A stretch of DNA of 60,438 nucleotides from Bacteroidota bacterium (lineage in GTDB: Bacteria; Bacteroidota; Bacteroidia; Chitinophagales; Chitinophagaceae): the NCBI GenBank assembly GCA_029561305.1, contig JAKQJG010000007.1, positions 1 to 60,438 on the forward strand, read 5' to 3'. Below, in pieces: positions 44,073 through 52,679 of this stretch (its first letter is position 1; each line of letters starts with the position of its first letter). Position numbers and translations under genes: made by a program. Below the pieces are notes generated by a model. The model saw only the letters and a list, made by a program, of their open reading frames with translations. It was not told the DNA's origin and did not search any database.

Positions 44073-44828
44073 TTAACTCCCCATCCAGTTTTTGAAATCA
44101 CTTACATTTTCCTGGCTGATGAGAATCTCCTCCTCCACCGGCGGTGCTACTTCCAATTGCAGTTTGCTTTTAGGATAGCTTTTTATTTTTTTAATAGCAG
44201 TAATATTCACCAGGTATTTTCTATTGGCCCGATAGAATATTGCAGGATCAATATCTTTTTCAATTTCAGCAAGTGATTTATCTAATATAAACTTCTGGCC
44301 ATTCCTGTCCATCATACAAACCAGTTTATGTACCGCATAGAAATAAGCAATGTCTTCTGCTTTCACCGCTATATAGTCTACGCCCCTTTTTACCAGGAAG
44401 CGTTTTTTTATTTTGTCTGCGGCAGGGTTTTGGTGGTACTGCATCAGCGATTGAAAATGGCTGCTGAAATATTGTTTGATGTTTTCATACTTGGCAAAAG
44501 TAGCTTCCAGTTTTTCCTGCTGCACTGGCTTTAGTAAATAATCAATGCTGTTGTATTCAAAAGCCTGTTGCCAGTAGTCATCATACGCCGTGGTGAAAAT
44601 AACGGGGCAACTGATCTTTACATGGTCAAATATTTTGAAAGAGAGCCCGTCGGTAAGCTGTATATCCATGAAGATCATATCGGGTTGTGCATGATGCTGA
44701 AACCATTCCACCGCTTCCTGTACGCTGCCCAGCACTGCCAACAGTTCTGTTGTGATGTTGCAGGCTTTTATTGACAGCAGCAGCTTTTCAGCAGCGGGCC
44801 CTTCGTCTTCAATGATGATCAGCTTCAT
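44073..44828 (-). CDS. LytTR-family response regulator
   Basis: A 251-residue two-domain regulator. The receiver domain has IIEDEGPAAEKL, the phospho-acceptor Asp in DMIFMDIQLTDG near residue 55, and the conserved TTAYDDYW and LLKPVQQEKL. The LytTR domain follows (KRFLVKRGVDYIAVKAEDIAYFYAV... YLVNITAIKKI). It would bind short direct repeats upstream of its targets. No histidine kinase gene of the usual LytS-like membrane type is adjacent, so the partner lies elsewhere. Confidence 0.92.
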   Translation of the reverse strand: MKLIIIEDEGPAAEKLLLSIKACNITTELLAVLGSVQEAVEWFQHHAQPDMIFMDIQLTDGLSFKIFDHVKISCPVIFTTAYDDYWQQAFEYNSIDYLLKPVQQEKLEATFAKYENIKQYFSSHFQSLMQYHQNPAADKIKKRFLVKRGVDYIAVKAEDIAYFYAVHKLVCMMDRNGQKFILDKSLAEIEKDIDPAIFYRANRKYLVNITAIKKIKSYPKSKLQLEVAPPVEEEILISQENVSDFKNWMGS

Positions 44829-45009
44829 GTGTTGGCAGCTTGTTTGGCAATGTTAAATTATTTTCAGGAAAAGAGGGTCTGAAAATCACATTGAACATTC
44901 CATCGCATTTTTACCCGGTTTCGTCCGTTAAAATTCTGCCCCGGGCATCTGCATTTTGGGCAGGATTGAATTAATGGATAGATTAGTGCATACAAAACAG
45001 TCCCCGTTT

Positions 45010-45534
45010 ATGAACAAGAAAATAAGTTGTTTGCTTTTTGGTTTATTCATTTTAACTATTAGCGTCACCTCACAGGCAAAGCCATGCAGCGACAGCATGT
45101 GCCGGCAGTTTGATTTCTGGATCGGTGAATGGGAAGCATTTGATAACAACCAAAAAAAAGCAGGCGACAGTAAAATTACTGCCATCCTGGATGGTTGTTT
45201 TATTCTGGAAGAATGGACCAGTGCCACTGTTAATAAAGGAATTCGTTATGCAGGTAAAAGTTACAATCACTATAATGCCGCACAAAAAAAGTGGCAGCAA
45301 TACTGGGTTGACAATTCAGGCACGGCTACAGAATACTTTAATGGCCACTACGAACCGGGCAAAATGATATTGGAAACCGCTAATGAAAACCAGGCAGACG
45401 GCTCGATGAAAATACAGCGCATGACATTTTATCATTTGGGTACAGATATAGTGAGACAGCATGGTGAAAACAGTACCGATAATGGAAAAACATGGAAAAC
45501 CGATTTTGACTTTGAATACAGACGAAAAAAATAG
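45010..45534 (+). CDS. Secreted lipocalin-like protein (DUF1579 type)
   Basis: 174 residues with an N-terminal signal (ISCLLFGLFILTISVTSQA). The motif FDFWIGEWEAFD after the signal is typical of DUF1579-like lipocalin folds. It continues with alternating strands (HYNAAQKKWQQYWVDNSG) to a charged C-terminus. It probably binds a small hydrophobic ligand; this is inferred from the fold. Start is the ATG at 45010 because an upstream reading to 44956 has no signal peptide. Confidence 0.75.
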   Translation: MNKKISCLLFGLFILTISVTSQAKPCSDSMCRQFDFWIGEWEAFDNNQKKAGDSKITAILDGCFILEEWTSATVNKGIRYAGKSYNHYNAAQKKWQQYWVDNSGTATEYFNGHYEPGKMILETANENQADGSMKIQRMTFYHLGTDIVRQHGENSTDNGKTWKTDFDFEYRRKK

Positions 45535-45597
45535 TACATTTAACGACTGATAAAATGATTTAGAGGAAGCGTATAGCCCAATAATAAAATAAAGCAC

Positions 45598-45843
45598 ATG
45601 AAATACATTACCTGTTTTTTCCTCGCCAACATTATTTACATAACGGCCTTTTATGGTTTTGCCTGCGACCCCATGCAACCATGCAAATCAAAGACAACCG
45701 ATACAACTGCAAAAAAGCCGGTTATAAAGATCGGTACTGTGCCTGCACCGGCTTCCACTAAGCCCATCGCAAAAAAAGACGAAAAAAAGAATACAGGCGA
45801 TTTCGTTGCCCCATTCTCCTGGCGCCCGGCTTTTCTTTATTGA
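45598..45843 (+). CDS. Small secreted hypothetical protein
   Basis: 81 residues with a signal peptide (YITCFFLANIIYITAFYGFA) and a short Pro/Thr/Lys-rich mature part. There are two cysteines in the mature section (CDPMQPC). No family is recognised. It follows the lipocalin-like gene on the same strand after 63 bases. Confidence 0.5.
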   Translation: MKYITCFFLANIIYITAFYGFACDPMQPCKSKTTDTTAKKPVIKIGTVPAPASTKPIAKKDEKKNTGDFVAPFSWRPAFLY

Positions 45844-45900
45844 TTGGTATCAACACTTTTCAAAAATGTTTCTCATCTTTATTTAAAAGAAACATCCATC

Positions 45901-46314
45901 ATGAAAAGAGTAACATCCATTGGCGGCATATTTTTTAAATGTAACAATCCACAGGCACAGATGGACTGGTATGCCATTCACCTGGGTATTTCCATGGAAC
46001 AGAATGGCAGCAGTTTTCAATGGCGGCAGGCTGACGATAAGGAGCAACTTGGCCATACCGCCTGGAGCCCATTCAACAACAACACAGATTATTTTGGAGA
46101 GCCTTCACAGCAATACATGATCAACTACCGGGTAGAAAACCTGGTGGAACTGGTAGCGCAACTGAAAAAGGAAGGGGTGACCATTGTGGATGAGATAGAA
46201 GAATTTGAATATGGCAGGTTTGTACATATACTCGACCTTGAAGGCAACCGGGTAGAGCTGTGGGAACCTAAAGATGACGTATATGCGAAAATGGTAACGG
46301 TGGTTACCAAATGA
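45901..46314 (+). CDS. VOC family protein (glyoxalase-like)
   Basis: 137 residues from the ATG at 45901. The vicinal oxygen chelate fold is seen in the segments GGIFFKCNNPQAQMDWY, GHTAWSPFNNNTDYFG and YGRFVHILDLEGNRVELWEPK, the last two having the metal-binding histidine and glutamate. Substrate is unknown. It is one of two VOC proteins in this stretch. Confidence 0.88.
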   Translation: MKRVTSIGGIFFKCNNPQAQMDWYAIHLGISMEQNGSSFQWRQADDKEQLGHTAWSPFNNNTDYFGEPSQQYMINYRVENLVELVAQLKKEGVTIVDEIEEFEYGRFVHILDLEGNRVELWEPKDDVYAKMVTVVTK

Positions 46315-46358
46315 CCTGTTTCTTTTCCAGCAAAAAATTAAATATCAAATATTTCAAC

Positions 46359-46700
46359 ATGAAAAGAACTATCGGTATTACCCTACTGGCACTATCAGCC
46401 ATTGTTTTTCAAAACTGTGGTTCTTCAAAAAAAGCCATCACAGCGCCGCTCTCCTATGAAAAAGATGTAGTGGGCATTATGAAAACCAGCTGCAGCCCCT
46501 GTCACTTCCCGCCCGACGGCAAAAAGGAAGCATTGGACAGTTATGAGGCGGTGAGTAAACATATTGATGAGATCATTGAAAGGGTAAAACTACCGCAAAG
46601 CGATGCTAAGTTTATGCCCTTCAAATTAAAAAAACCGGCCTTAACAGACAGTGCTGTCAACGTACTGGTAAAATGGAAAGAGCAGGGAATGACAAAATAA
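46359..46700 (+). CDS. Small heme-binding lipoprotein, cytochrome c-like
   Basis: 113 residues from the ATG at 46359. Lipoprotein signal ending in QNC and then the sequence KTSCSPCHFPPDG, a CxxCH heme-c site. A short C-terminal region (VLVKWKEQGM) is like mono-heme cytochrome domains of secreted Bacteroidota proteins. Covalent heme would make it an envelope electron carrier; this is inferred from a single motif. Confidence 0.72.
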   Translation: MKRTIGITLLALSAIVFQNCGSSKKAITAPLSYEKDVVGIMKTSCSPCHFPPDGKKEALDSYEAVSKHIDEIIERVKLPQSDAKFMPFKLKKPALTDSAVNVLVKWKEQGMTK

Positions 46701-46713
46701 ATAAAACCAACAG

Positions 46714-47103
46714 TTGTATATGAAAAATGCTATCAGCTGGTTTGAAATACCGGCAAACGATTTGGCAAGAGCCACCACTTTTTATGAAAAGATTTTTGGC
46801 GTATCCCTTATTGCGATGGATATGGACAATATCAAAATGCGGATGTTTCCATTAGATGATATGATGAATGATGTGGGTGGCGCCGTGGTGGACAGCGGAG
46901 GTTTTCACAAACCATCGTTAACAGAAGGTCCATTGATCTATCTCAATGGCAACCCCGATCTGCAAAATGTATTGGATAAGGTAGAAGCTGCCGGCGGAAA
47001 AATTATGGTGCCTAAAACCGAGATCAGCCCGGAGTATGGTTTCATGGCCGTGTTCATAGATACAGAAGGGAACAGGATTGGCCTGCACAGTGTGCCACAG
47101 TAG
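46714..47103 (+). CDS. VOC family protein
   Basis: 129 residues. The fold is indicated by ISWFEIPANDLARATTFYEKIFG at the start, interrupted metal-ligand positions, and FMAVFIDTEGNRIGLHS at the end. Similar proteins are often called glyoxalase or bleomycin resistance-like, but the substrate is unknown. It starts 14 bases after the heme lipoprotein. ATG at 46720 is an alternative start. Confidence 0.88.
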   Translation: MYMKNAISWFEIPANDLARATTFYEKIFGVSLIAMDMDNIKMRMFPLDDMMNDVGGAVVDSGGFHKPSLTEGPLIYLNGNPDLQNVLDKVEAAGGKIMVPKTEISPEYGFMAVFIDTEGNRIGLHSVPQ

Positions 47104-47215
47104 ATTATGATATACATACATTGAAACTGGTACAAGAATCTATACTTACAACAGCTGCTGAAAGCTATATGAAACGGAAACTGTAAAGAACTTTTAACTC
47201 TTAAAACAAATTACT

Positions 47216-47608
47216 ATGGCACCTGAGATCCGAATTGATGATTTTCCTTTAAGGGAAGAAACAGATGTTATCATTGGCAGGGCTTATGAAATACACCGAC
47301 TACTTGGTTTTGGGTTTGCAGAAATCGTATATAAAGATGCTTTTGAAATTGAATTCGAAGACAACGATATTCCGTTTCGCAGGGAAAGAGAGTATGTGGT
47401 TACATACAAGGGGAGGATACTAAAGCATAAATTCCATGCAGACTTTGTGGTATTCGATTCAGTAATACTGGAAGTGAAAGCAAAGAATTCTATAGCAGAT
47501 GAGGATTATGCACAAACGATCAATTATCTGAAATGCTCGGGCTGTAAGGTGGGATTGATACTAAACTTTGGAAGAGAGCGGCTGGAAATAAAGCGGGTTG
47601 TTTTCTAA
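47216..47608 (+). CDS. GxxExxY protein
   Basis: 130 residues. The name-giving motif GFAEIVY is near residue 36, within AYEIHRLLGFGFAEIVYKDAFEIEF. It is followed by KHKFHADFVVFDSVILEVKAKN, which resembles a PD-(D/E)xK nuclease core with Asp and Glu-x-Lys. Function is unknown, although the core suggests DNA cleavage. Directly after it come the tandem repeats at 47632-48005, a relationship worth noting. Confidence 0.85.
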   Translation: MAPEIRIDDFPLREETDVIIGRAYEIHRLLGFGFAEIVYKDAFEIEFEDNDIPFRREREYVVTYKGRILKHKFHADFVVFDSVILEVKAKNSIADEDYAQTINYLKCSGCKVGLILNFGRERLEIKRVVF

Positions 47609-47631
47609 ATTCCTTCGGAATTAAAAATATT

Positions 47632-48005
47632 GCCACGGAGGAACGGAAAAAGCCTTGGGGAATTTGTTCTGAATCTCTATGGTAAATAAGTGAGGAAAAT
47701 ATTGCCACGGAAGCACGGAAAAAAACATTGGAGAATTTGATTTAAAAAAACTGCGGAAATCTAGAGAGTTTATTTTTTCTTCTTTCGTGTTTCCGGGCAA
47801 TTATACTTGGTGGCAGGAAAAAAGCGTTGGAGAATTTGATTTAAAAAAACTGCGGAAATCTAAAGAGTCTATTTTTTCTTCTTCCGTGCCTGCGTGGCAA
47901 TGAGTGCTTGGTGGTACGGAAAAAAGCATTGGAGCATTTGAATATAAAAAACTGTGGAAATCTAAAGAGTTTATTTTTCTTCTTCCGTGCTTCCGTGGCA
48001 ATTAA
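47632..48005. repeat. Tandem hairpin repeats of about 100 bp
   Basis: Three units at about 47704-47809, 47810-47910 and 47911-48005, with a degenerate partial copy from 47632. Each unit begins GCCACGGAAGCACGGAAA (or a worn form), contains TTGGAGAATTTGATTTAAA and ends CTTCTTCCGTGCTTCCGTGG, so its ends are complementary. The minus strand can be read as a chance 66-codon repeat peptide (47801-48001). The dyad is of a type I recall as common in Bacteroidota intergenic DNA. Confidence 0.7.
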
Positions 48006-48027
48006 TTCTTTGTGTCAAAAAAAATCT

Positions 48028-48381
48028 ATGGCATACAATGAAAAATTAGCAAAGAGGGTAAGAGAGATCATTGCCGCTACCCACAACATTACAGCCGAAA
48101 AGAAAATGTTTGGTGGCCTGTGCTTTATGGTGAATGATAAAATGTGCGTAGGAGTGGAAAGCGAAAGGCTGATGGTAAGGCTGGATCCTGGAGTGTATGA
48201 AGAAGTGATGGAAAAAGATGGTTGCCAGCCAATGGACTTTACCGGAAAAATAATGAAGGGTTATGTGTTTGTGGATGCCGTGGCTGTAAACACAAAAAAG
48301 CATCTGGATTATTGGCTGCAACTGGCACTCACCTTTAATGCTAAAGCAAGATCATCAAAGAAAAAATATTCAAGCAAATGA
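48028..48381 (+). CDS. TfoX N-terminal domain protein
   Basis: 117 residues from ATG 48028; an extension to 47908 falls into the repeats. The TfoX_N pattern is seen as KKMFGGLCFMVNDKMCVGV and the tail GYVFVDA. The N-terminal domain alone is found in many small proteins, unlike the two-domain competence regulator. Function is unknown. Its stop overlaps the ATG of the next gene by 4 bases (ATGA), so the two are coupled. Confidence 0.88.
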   Translation: MAYNEKLAKRVREIIAATHNITAEKKMFGGLCFMVNDKMCVGVESERLMVRLDPGVYEEVMEKDGCQPMDFTGKIMKGYVFVDAVAVNTKKHLDYWLQLALTFNAKARSSKKKYSSK

Positions 48382-48836
48382 GATACATTGTTACCATGGC
48401 GGCTATGCTGCTTGTTTTTACAGCAACCGCACAACAGGCCGTCTTACCATTTGAAAAACTCACCGGCACCTGGACCCTCACAACAAAAAAGGGGAACCTG
48501 ATGGCGGAAGTATGGCAGAAGAACGACGATAAGAGCATGAAAGGAAAAAGCTATATGGTGAAAGAAGCCGACACCACGATGCTGGAAACCGTAGACTGGG
48601 TGAAAGAAGGAGAAGACATGTTCTACATTCCGGTGGCGGCCGGGCAGAATGATGACAAGCCCGTGAAGTTTAAACTCACTTCCTGTAACGGCAACGTGTA
48701 CACTTTTGAAAACCCGGCCCATGATTTTCCAAAACGGATCGTGTATGATTTTGTGAGTAACGAAGAACTGCATGCTTATATAGATGACGGTACGGATAAA
48801 AAGCGCCAGCATTATCACTATAAAAAGAAGCTGTGA
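48378..48836 (+). CDS. DUF6265 family secreted protein
   Basis: 152 residues with a signal peptide (MAAMLLVFTATAQQ). The mature part, beginning FEKLTGTWTLTT and including FYIPVAAGQNDDKPVKFKLTSC and ENPAHDFPKRIVYDF, matches DUF6265. The repeated G/T-rich strands suggest a lipocalin-like barrel. No function is known. It starts inside the stop codon of the TfoX-type gene. Confidence 0.82.
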   Translation: MRYIVTMAAMLLVFTATAQQAVLPFEKLTGTWTLTTKKGNLMAEVWQKNDDKSMKGKSYMVKEADTTMLETVDWVKEGEDMFYIPVAAGQNDDKPVKFKLTSCNGNVYTFENPAHDFPKRIVYDFVSNEELHAYIDDGTDKKRQHYHYKKKL

Positions 48837-48939
48837 CATGAGCCACAGAAGGGCTGATGACCATGAAATAGTATTACTGAATGAGAAGGCTGCTGACAGA
48901 AGTTTCCAGGTATTTTTTTTAAAACCCAAAATATAAACA

Positions 48940-49395
48940 ATGCAATCAAAAGCAACAACGGTTGACGAATACATAGAGCAATTGCCGGATGAAAGAAAGG
49001 CAGCCATGAAAAAGTTACGGGCGATAATAAAGAAGCACCTGCCCAAAGGGTTCCAGGAGTGTATGGGCTATGGAATGATGGGATATGTGGTGCCGCATTC
49101 AAAATACCCGGCGGGTTATCATTGTAACCCAAAAGATCCTCTGCCGTTTTTAGCATTGGCTTCTCAGAAAAATTTTATTGCGTTGTACCACATGGGCATT
49201 TATAGTGATCCCAAATTGCTGAAGTGGTTCCAGGAAGCTCACGCCAAAGCATCAACGAAAAAATTAGACATGGGCAAAAGTTGTATCCGCTATAAAAAGC
49301 CGGATGATATCCCCTTTGAACTGATCGGTGAACTGGTGAGCAAAATGACCCCGGACGAATGGATCGCCATGTATGAAAAAATGCTAAAACGATGA
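48940..49395 (+). CDS. DUF1801 domain protein
   Basis: 151 residues. The motifs are TVDEYIEQLPDERKAAMKKLRAIIKK at the start, ECMGYGMMGYVV, FLALASQKNFIALYHMGI and SCIRYKKPDDIPFELIG. The family (YdhG-like) is widespread but uncharacterised, with a fold related to the SufE-like or 'YdhG' group. It lies with the small stress-type genes of this stretch. Confidence 0.9.
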   Translation: MQSKATTVDEYIEQLPDERKAAMKKLRAIIKKHLPKGFQECMGYGMMGYVVPHSKYPAGYHCNPKDPLPFLALASQKNFIALYHMGIYSDPKLLKWFQEAHAKASTKKLDMGKSCIRYKKPDDIPFELIGELVSKMTPDEWIAMYEKMLKR

Positions 49396-49396
49396 C

Positions 49397-49780
49397 ATGA
49401 AAAAGATACAATGTCTTTAAGCTGTTGCATGGCACTTAGCTGCTTTGCCCGGGACTCTGCCAAAGTAAAACTGAAAGAATACCCTGGAGTACTCACCCTT
49501 ACGGAGAAACATAAGGAAGAAAAAAACTGGATCGCTGCCGAACGGGGTATTGTGAGGGAGCATTTTAAGCGGCTGGAGAAATTGAAGGAGGAGGAAATTG
49601 TTGTACTGCTGGTCGCACCAATTACGAACTGAACAATCCTGGTATGATGGGATTGGTGATTTTTATGCTGCTGATGACGAGGCAGCCCAACAAATAATGA
49701 TGGAAGGTCCTGCGGTGAAGAATCAAATCATGCAGGCCAAAGTGCATCCGTACAGGATTGCAGTGAATCAGTGTAAATAA
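49397..49780 (+). pseudogene. Broken secreted YciI-like gene (three frameshifts)
   Basis: Three reading frames together give one YCII-type protein. The start ATG at 49397 runs into a stop in its own frame, and the signal peptide MSLSCCMALSCFA is in the next frame (from 49411). It continues with EYPGVLTLTEKHKEEKNW to EEIVVLL, then moves to GRTNYELNNPGMMGLVIF, and finally to AADDEAAQQIMMEGPAVKN. The last two changes each fit loss of one base near 49611 and 49662. The C-terminal part resembles YCII sequences. Sequencing error is possible but three shifts favour decay. Confidence 0.7.
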
Positions 49781-49868
49781 AAAAGTTTTAGTGGCTGCAA
49801 CCCGAAAATTGGGTAACTTAACAGGTGGAATAGAATTTGTTGTGTAAAATTATTCACCACCCCAGCTT

Positions 49869-50156
49869 ATGACAAAGTTTTACATCTGTACAAAAGAAGT
49901 TGCCAAAGGGCCCTACCAGTTACACGAGGTAGACACGCTTAATATTGACAGGGACGATCTGATCTGGAGTGATGAATATGGCGAAAACCGCAAAGCGATC
50001 AAAGTACCGGAGCTGAGGGCGTACTTTAAAAAGAAGGCTGCCGGTATTATTACCAGCACCCGTCAACACAGCGGTTCCTTAGTAAAAAACGCGATACTTG
50101 GGGTGCTGTTATGTCTCCTGGTGGGGATGGTTGTATATTATTTTACTACTTATTAA
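49869..50156 (+). CDS. GYF_2-like membrane protein
   Basis: 95 residues. The N-terminal segment GPYQLHEVDTLNIDRDDLIWSD and KAIKVPELRAYF has the pattern of the bacterial GYF_2 domain, which often precedes a membrane helix. One C-terminal helix (AILGVLLCLLVGMVVYYF) follows. Function is unknown; the domain probably mediates peptide contact in the cytosol. Confidence 0.72.
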   Translation: MTKFYICTKEVAKGPYQLHEVDTLNIDRDDLIWSDEYGENRKAIKVPELRAYFKKKAAGIITSTRQHSGSLVKNAILGVLLCLLVGMVVYYFTTY

Positions 50157-50312
50157 TTGTTGCACATACTTAACATAAAAATCGTCCCAGGTACTGTTTC
50201 TCAACTTTAATAATTTTCTCAATCTCTTAGTTATCGGAATAAATTGACATGCAATGTAGAATTTGCAGATGATCGGTATGCCGTATAATGTAAAGCCATA
50301 ATGAAAATTGGC

Positions 50313-50570
50313 TTATAGTTTCGTGACAGGCTTTCTCGTTTTCTTCCTTACTATCACAAATTTATCGGTATCCGCTGTAAAAGGTCCGAGCAACTTAATA
50401 GCAACCACTACCGTGATACCTATCCATATCCAGGGTTGAGCAAATATATTGTTACTCCTTTCGATAGTGGTGGCGGTGGTAGTATCAATTGCCCATACCC
50501 TGATTTGGGCGATTAAAAACAACAGCAGGGGCAACAGTCTTTTTATAGCGTGGGTAAAAATCTTTTTCAT
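50313..50570 (-). CDS. Small membrane protein
   Basis: 85 residues with two hydrophobic stretches (LLPLLLFLIAQIRVWA and PWIWIGITVVVAIKLLG) and a basic tail. The first may be a cleaved signal. A family of such proteins is common in Bacteroidota. It stands alone with a 296-base gap to the next gene, in which I see nothing else. Confidence 0.6.
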   Translation of the reverse strand: MKKIFTHAIKRLLPLLLFLIAQIRVWAIDTTTATTIERSNNIFAQPWIWIGITVVVAIKLLGPFTADTDKFVIVRKKTRKPVTKL

Positions 50571-50866
50571 CCTGAATGTTTAGGTGTTCAATTAAAATTT
50601 CGGGCCAGTTTTTTAAGTGTTGGTTTATGGAGAAAACTTGATTTTTTGAGTATTAAATTCCACAGAATCAAAAAAATGTGAAGAGAATGCAATAGTGCAC
50701 CTGAGGCGTGCCGGGGATTTCTACAAGTCCTTATGTTGCTCACTACCGTTTTATTTCATTCCTCATTCACCACACTTCAATTAACTATTGCCACCGATGG
50801 CAGTAAAAATATTTTCTAGGGCAGTAGCTTCCTTCAATTTTACGGTATAAAAAACATTAGTATATC

Positions 50867-51394
50867 ATGAAAAAGAAGATCATCTCCCTGCTTGTATGCA
50901 TCAGTGTTGTGTTGATAAGTACAGCGCAAAACCTTCAGAGCTTTACCGTTACCCTCAGCACCAAAGAGGGCGGCAGCAATTACCTGAGCATTGCCAATAA
51001 AAAAGTTTACAGTGCCGCCGAAGCCACAACAAACAAATCAGTCATTAACCTGGTGCTGCTGCAATCAAGCGACTGGAGTGGTACCAAGCTGGAGTGGTAC
51101 AACATGAGCGGGAAAGACGAAAAGATCCCGGCGGAATTAAGAGGTACCAACACCATGATAAATGCCATCAGTTTAGACAAGGACCAGTTTACACAATGCA
51201 AAACCTACCAGGACTTTAAACGCATGACCGGGCATATCACTAATAACTCCTTTTCTCATTTTGCTTCTGTGGGCGAAACAGAAGTGACCTATCATTGTTT
51301 TATTGTGCAGTTGGAAAATGGCAAGCGGGGATTGTTGTGGGTGGAAGCGGCAGAAGGAGGCGGATTTAAAGTTATGGTTAAAATGGGGGGATGA
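50867..51394 (+). CDS. Secreted hypothetical protein
   Basis: 175 residues with signal peptide (ISLLVCISVVLISTAQN). The mature protein is beta-rich with repeated Gly/Ser and a conserved-looking C-terminal FIVQLENGKRGLLWVEAAEGG. No family is recognised. It precedes the integrase and may mark the boundary of the accessory region. Confidence 0.68.
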   Translation: MKKKIISLLVCISVVLISTAQNLQSFTVTLSTKEGGSNYLSIANKKVYSAAEATTNKSVINLVLLQSSDWSGTKLEWYNMSGKDEKIPAELRGTNTMINAISLDKDQFTQCKTYQDFKRMTGHITNNSFSHFASVGETEVTYHCFIVQLENGKRGLLWVEAAEGGGFKVMVKMGG

Positions 51395-51526
51395 TAACCC
51401 GGTTTGCGGTAGTAGTTTATTCAAGCTAAGCCGTATAAATTTATACAGGAGCGCCCTAAAGTAACAAAAGCAGTACTCTCCCGAAAGCTTTTTGTATAAC
51501 TGTGGTGTGGTACATTTCACTAAAAA

Positions 51527-52477
51527 ATGACAATAGTACAAAACGCCTGCGACAAGATTGCGGGCTTTGCAGCTTTTTATCAAAAATTGCTGCGGATGAT
51601 GACCATAAACGACAGGGCAAAAAGTACCTGTATCAGTTATGCCCGCAGCCTCGCATCCACCGCACTTCATTTCAACTGTTTACCAACACAATTACAGTTA
51701 GATCAGGTACAGGAATACCTGTACCTCGTTAAGGATAAATATGGGGAATCATCTGACAACTACTTTAAATTTGTGATCTGCTCCCTGCGGTTTGCCTACC
51801 GGATGGAAGGCCTTGACGAACTGCGTTTACAGCTACCCGTTATACGTAAACGGAAGAAGCTGCCTGTTGTACTGAGCAAACAGGAAATGGCTGCCATGAT
51901 GAATGTACCCTGCCTGATGATGCACCGGGTACTGATAGCGGTATTGTATGGCTGTGGCTTGCGTTGTGCCGAAGCAAGAAATCTGAAAGTGGATGATATT
52001 GACTTTGACAGGTCTGTTTTGCATATACGGCAAAGCAAGGGCCGCAAAGACCGGTATGTACCCCTCGGGAAAACACTTGCCAATATACTAGTAAGGTATT
52101 TGGCGATTCACAAACCTGCTTTGTGGCTGTTCCCGGGTAAACGCTGGTCAAATACCAGCGTCCGTTTTTTTAGTGTGTTCGAACCGCAATACGGCCAACG
52201 CACTATACAATGGGCCATCAAGCGGGCCGCACAACTTGCCGGCATCAGGAAACCATTAAGTGTACACAGCCTGCGGCATACCTATGCCACCCACCTGTTG
52301 GAAGATGGCATTAATATTTTAAGCATCAAAGAACTGATGGGCCATGCAAATGTGCGTACAACTATGATATACCTGCATGTGGCGCAGATCAATAATCATA
52401 TTAAATGCAGTCCGCTTGATACATTGGTGGGATTACGGGTGATTGGCAGTGTGCAGGGCGAATTGGAATTTGGGTAG
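51527..52477 (+). CDS. Tyrosine recombinase, IS91-associated type
   Basis: 316 residues of the tyrosine recombinase superfamily. The N-terminal SAM-like helical domain runs to about residue 105; the catalytic domain has Arg in YGCGLRCAEARNL, HSLRHTYATHL and the nucleophile Tyr in RTTMIYLHV. The C-terminal SPLDTLVG end is typical of the integrases that accompany IS91-family transposases in Bacteroidota. No transposase gene follows, so it may be a remnant or act alone. It sits at the left edge of the accessory region. No direct attachment repeats were recognised. Confidence 0.85.
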   Translation: MTIVQNACDKIAGFAAFYQKLLRMMTINDRAKSTCISYARSLASTALHFNCLPTQLQLDQVQEYLYLVKDKYGESSDNYFKFVICSLRFAYRMEGLDELRLQLPVIRKRKKLPVVLSKQEMAAMMNVPCLMMHRVLIAVLYGCGLRCAEARNLKVDDIDFDRSVLHIRQSKGRKDRYVPLGKTLANILVRYLAIHKPALWLFPGKRWSNTSVRFFSVFEPQYGQRTIQWAIKRAAQLAGIRKPLSVHSLRHTYATHLLEDGINILSIKELMGHANVRTTMIYLHVAQINNHIKCSPLDTLVGLRVIGSVQGELEFG

Positions 52478-52679
52478 GGCGGCATGGGAGCCCACTGTTT
52501 AATCTGCTATTTCATTAAAAGACCTTTTCCCCAATACCTAACGGGCTGGCATACTTGCCTCGTAAAAAGCACAAGCATGCAGGTAGCTTTGCTGCACGGA
52601 TAACAGTGTGCTTTAAAGAACAGAATCCGTTTACTTTCAGCCTGATTAAAAGAACTGTTTCTGTATTGTAATATTGTAA

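Noticed and set aside
47801..48001. 66-codon minus-strand ORF in the repeats
   Set aside because: Its amino-acid repeat follows only from the DNA repeat; no start signal or family.
47632..48005. Tandem repeats as a CRISPR array
   Set aside because: Units are about 100 bp and similar along their whole length, with no unique spacers and no cas genes.
48444..49046. A 200-codon minus-strand ORF opposite DUF6265 and DUF1801
   Set aside because: The sense-strand genes have recognised families; the antisense product has none.
51395..51526. Attachment site next to the tyrosine recombinase
   Set aside because: I found no tRNA gene and no direct repeat at both ends of the accessory region.
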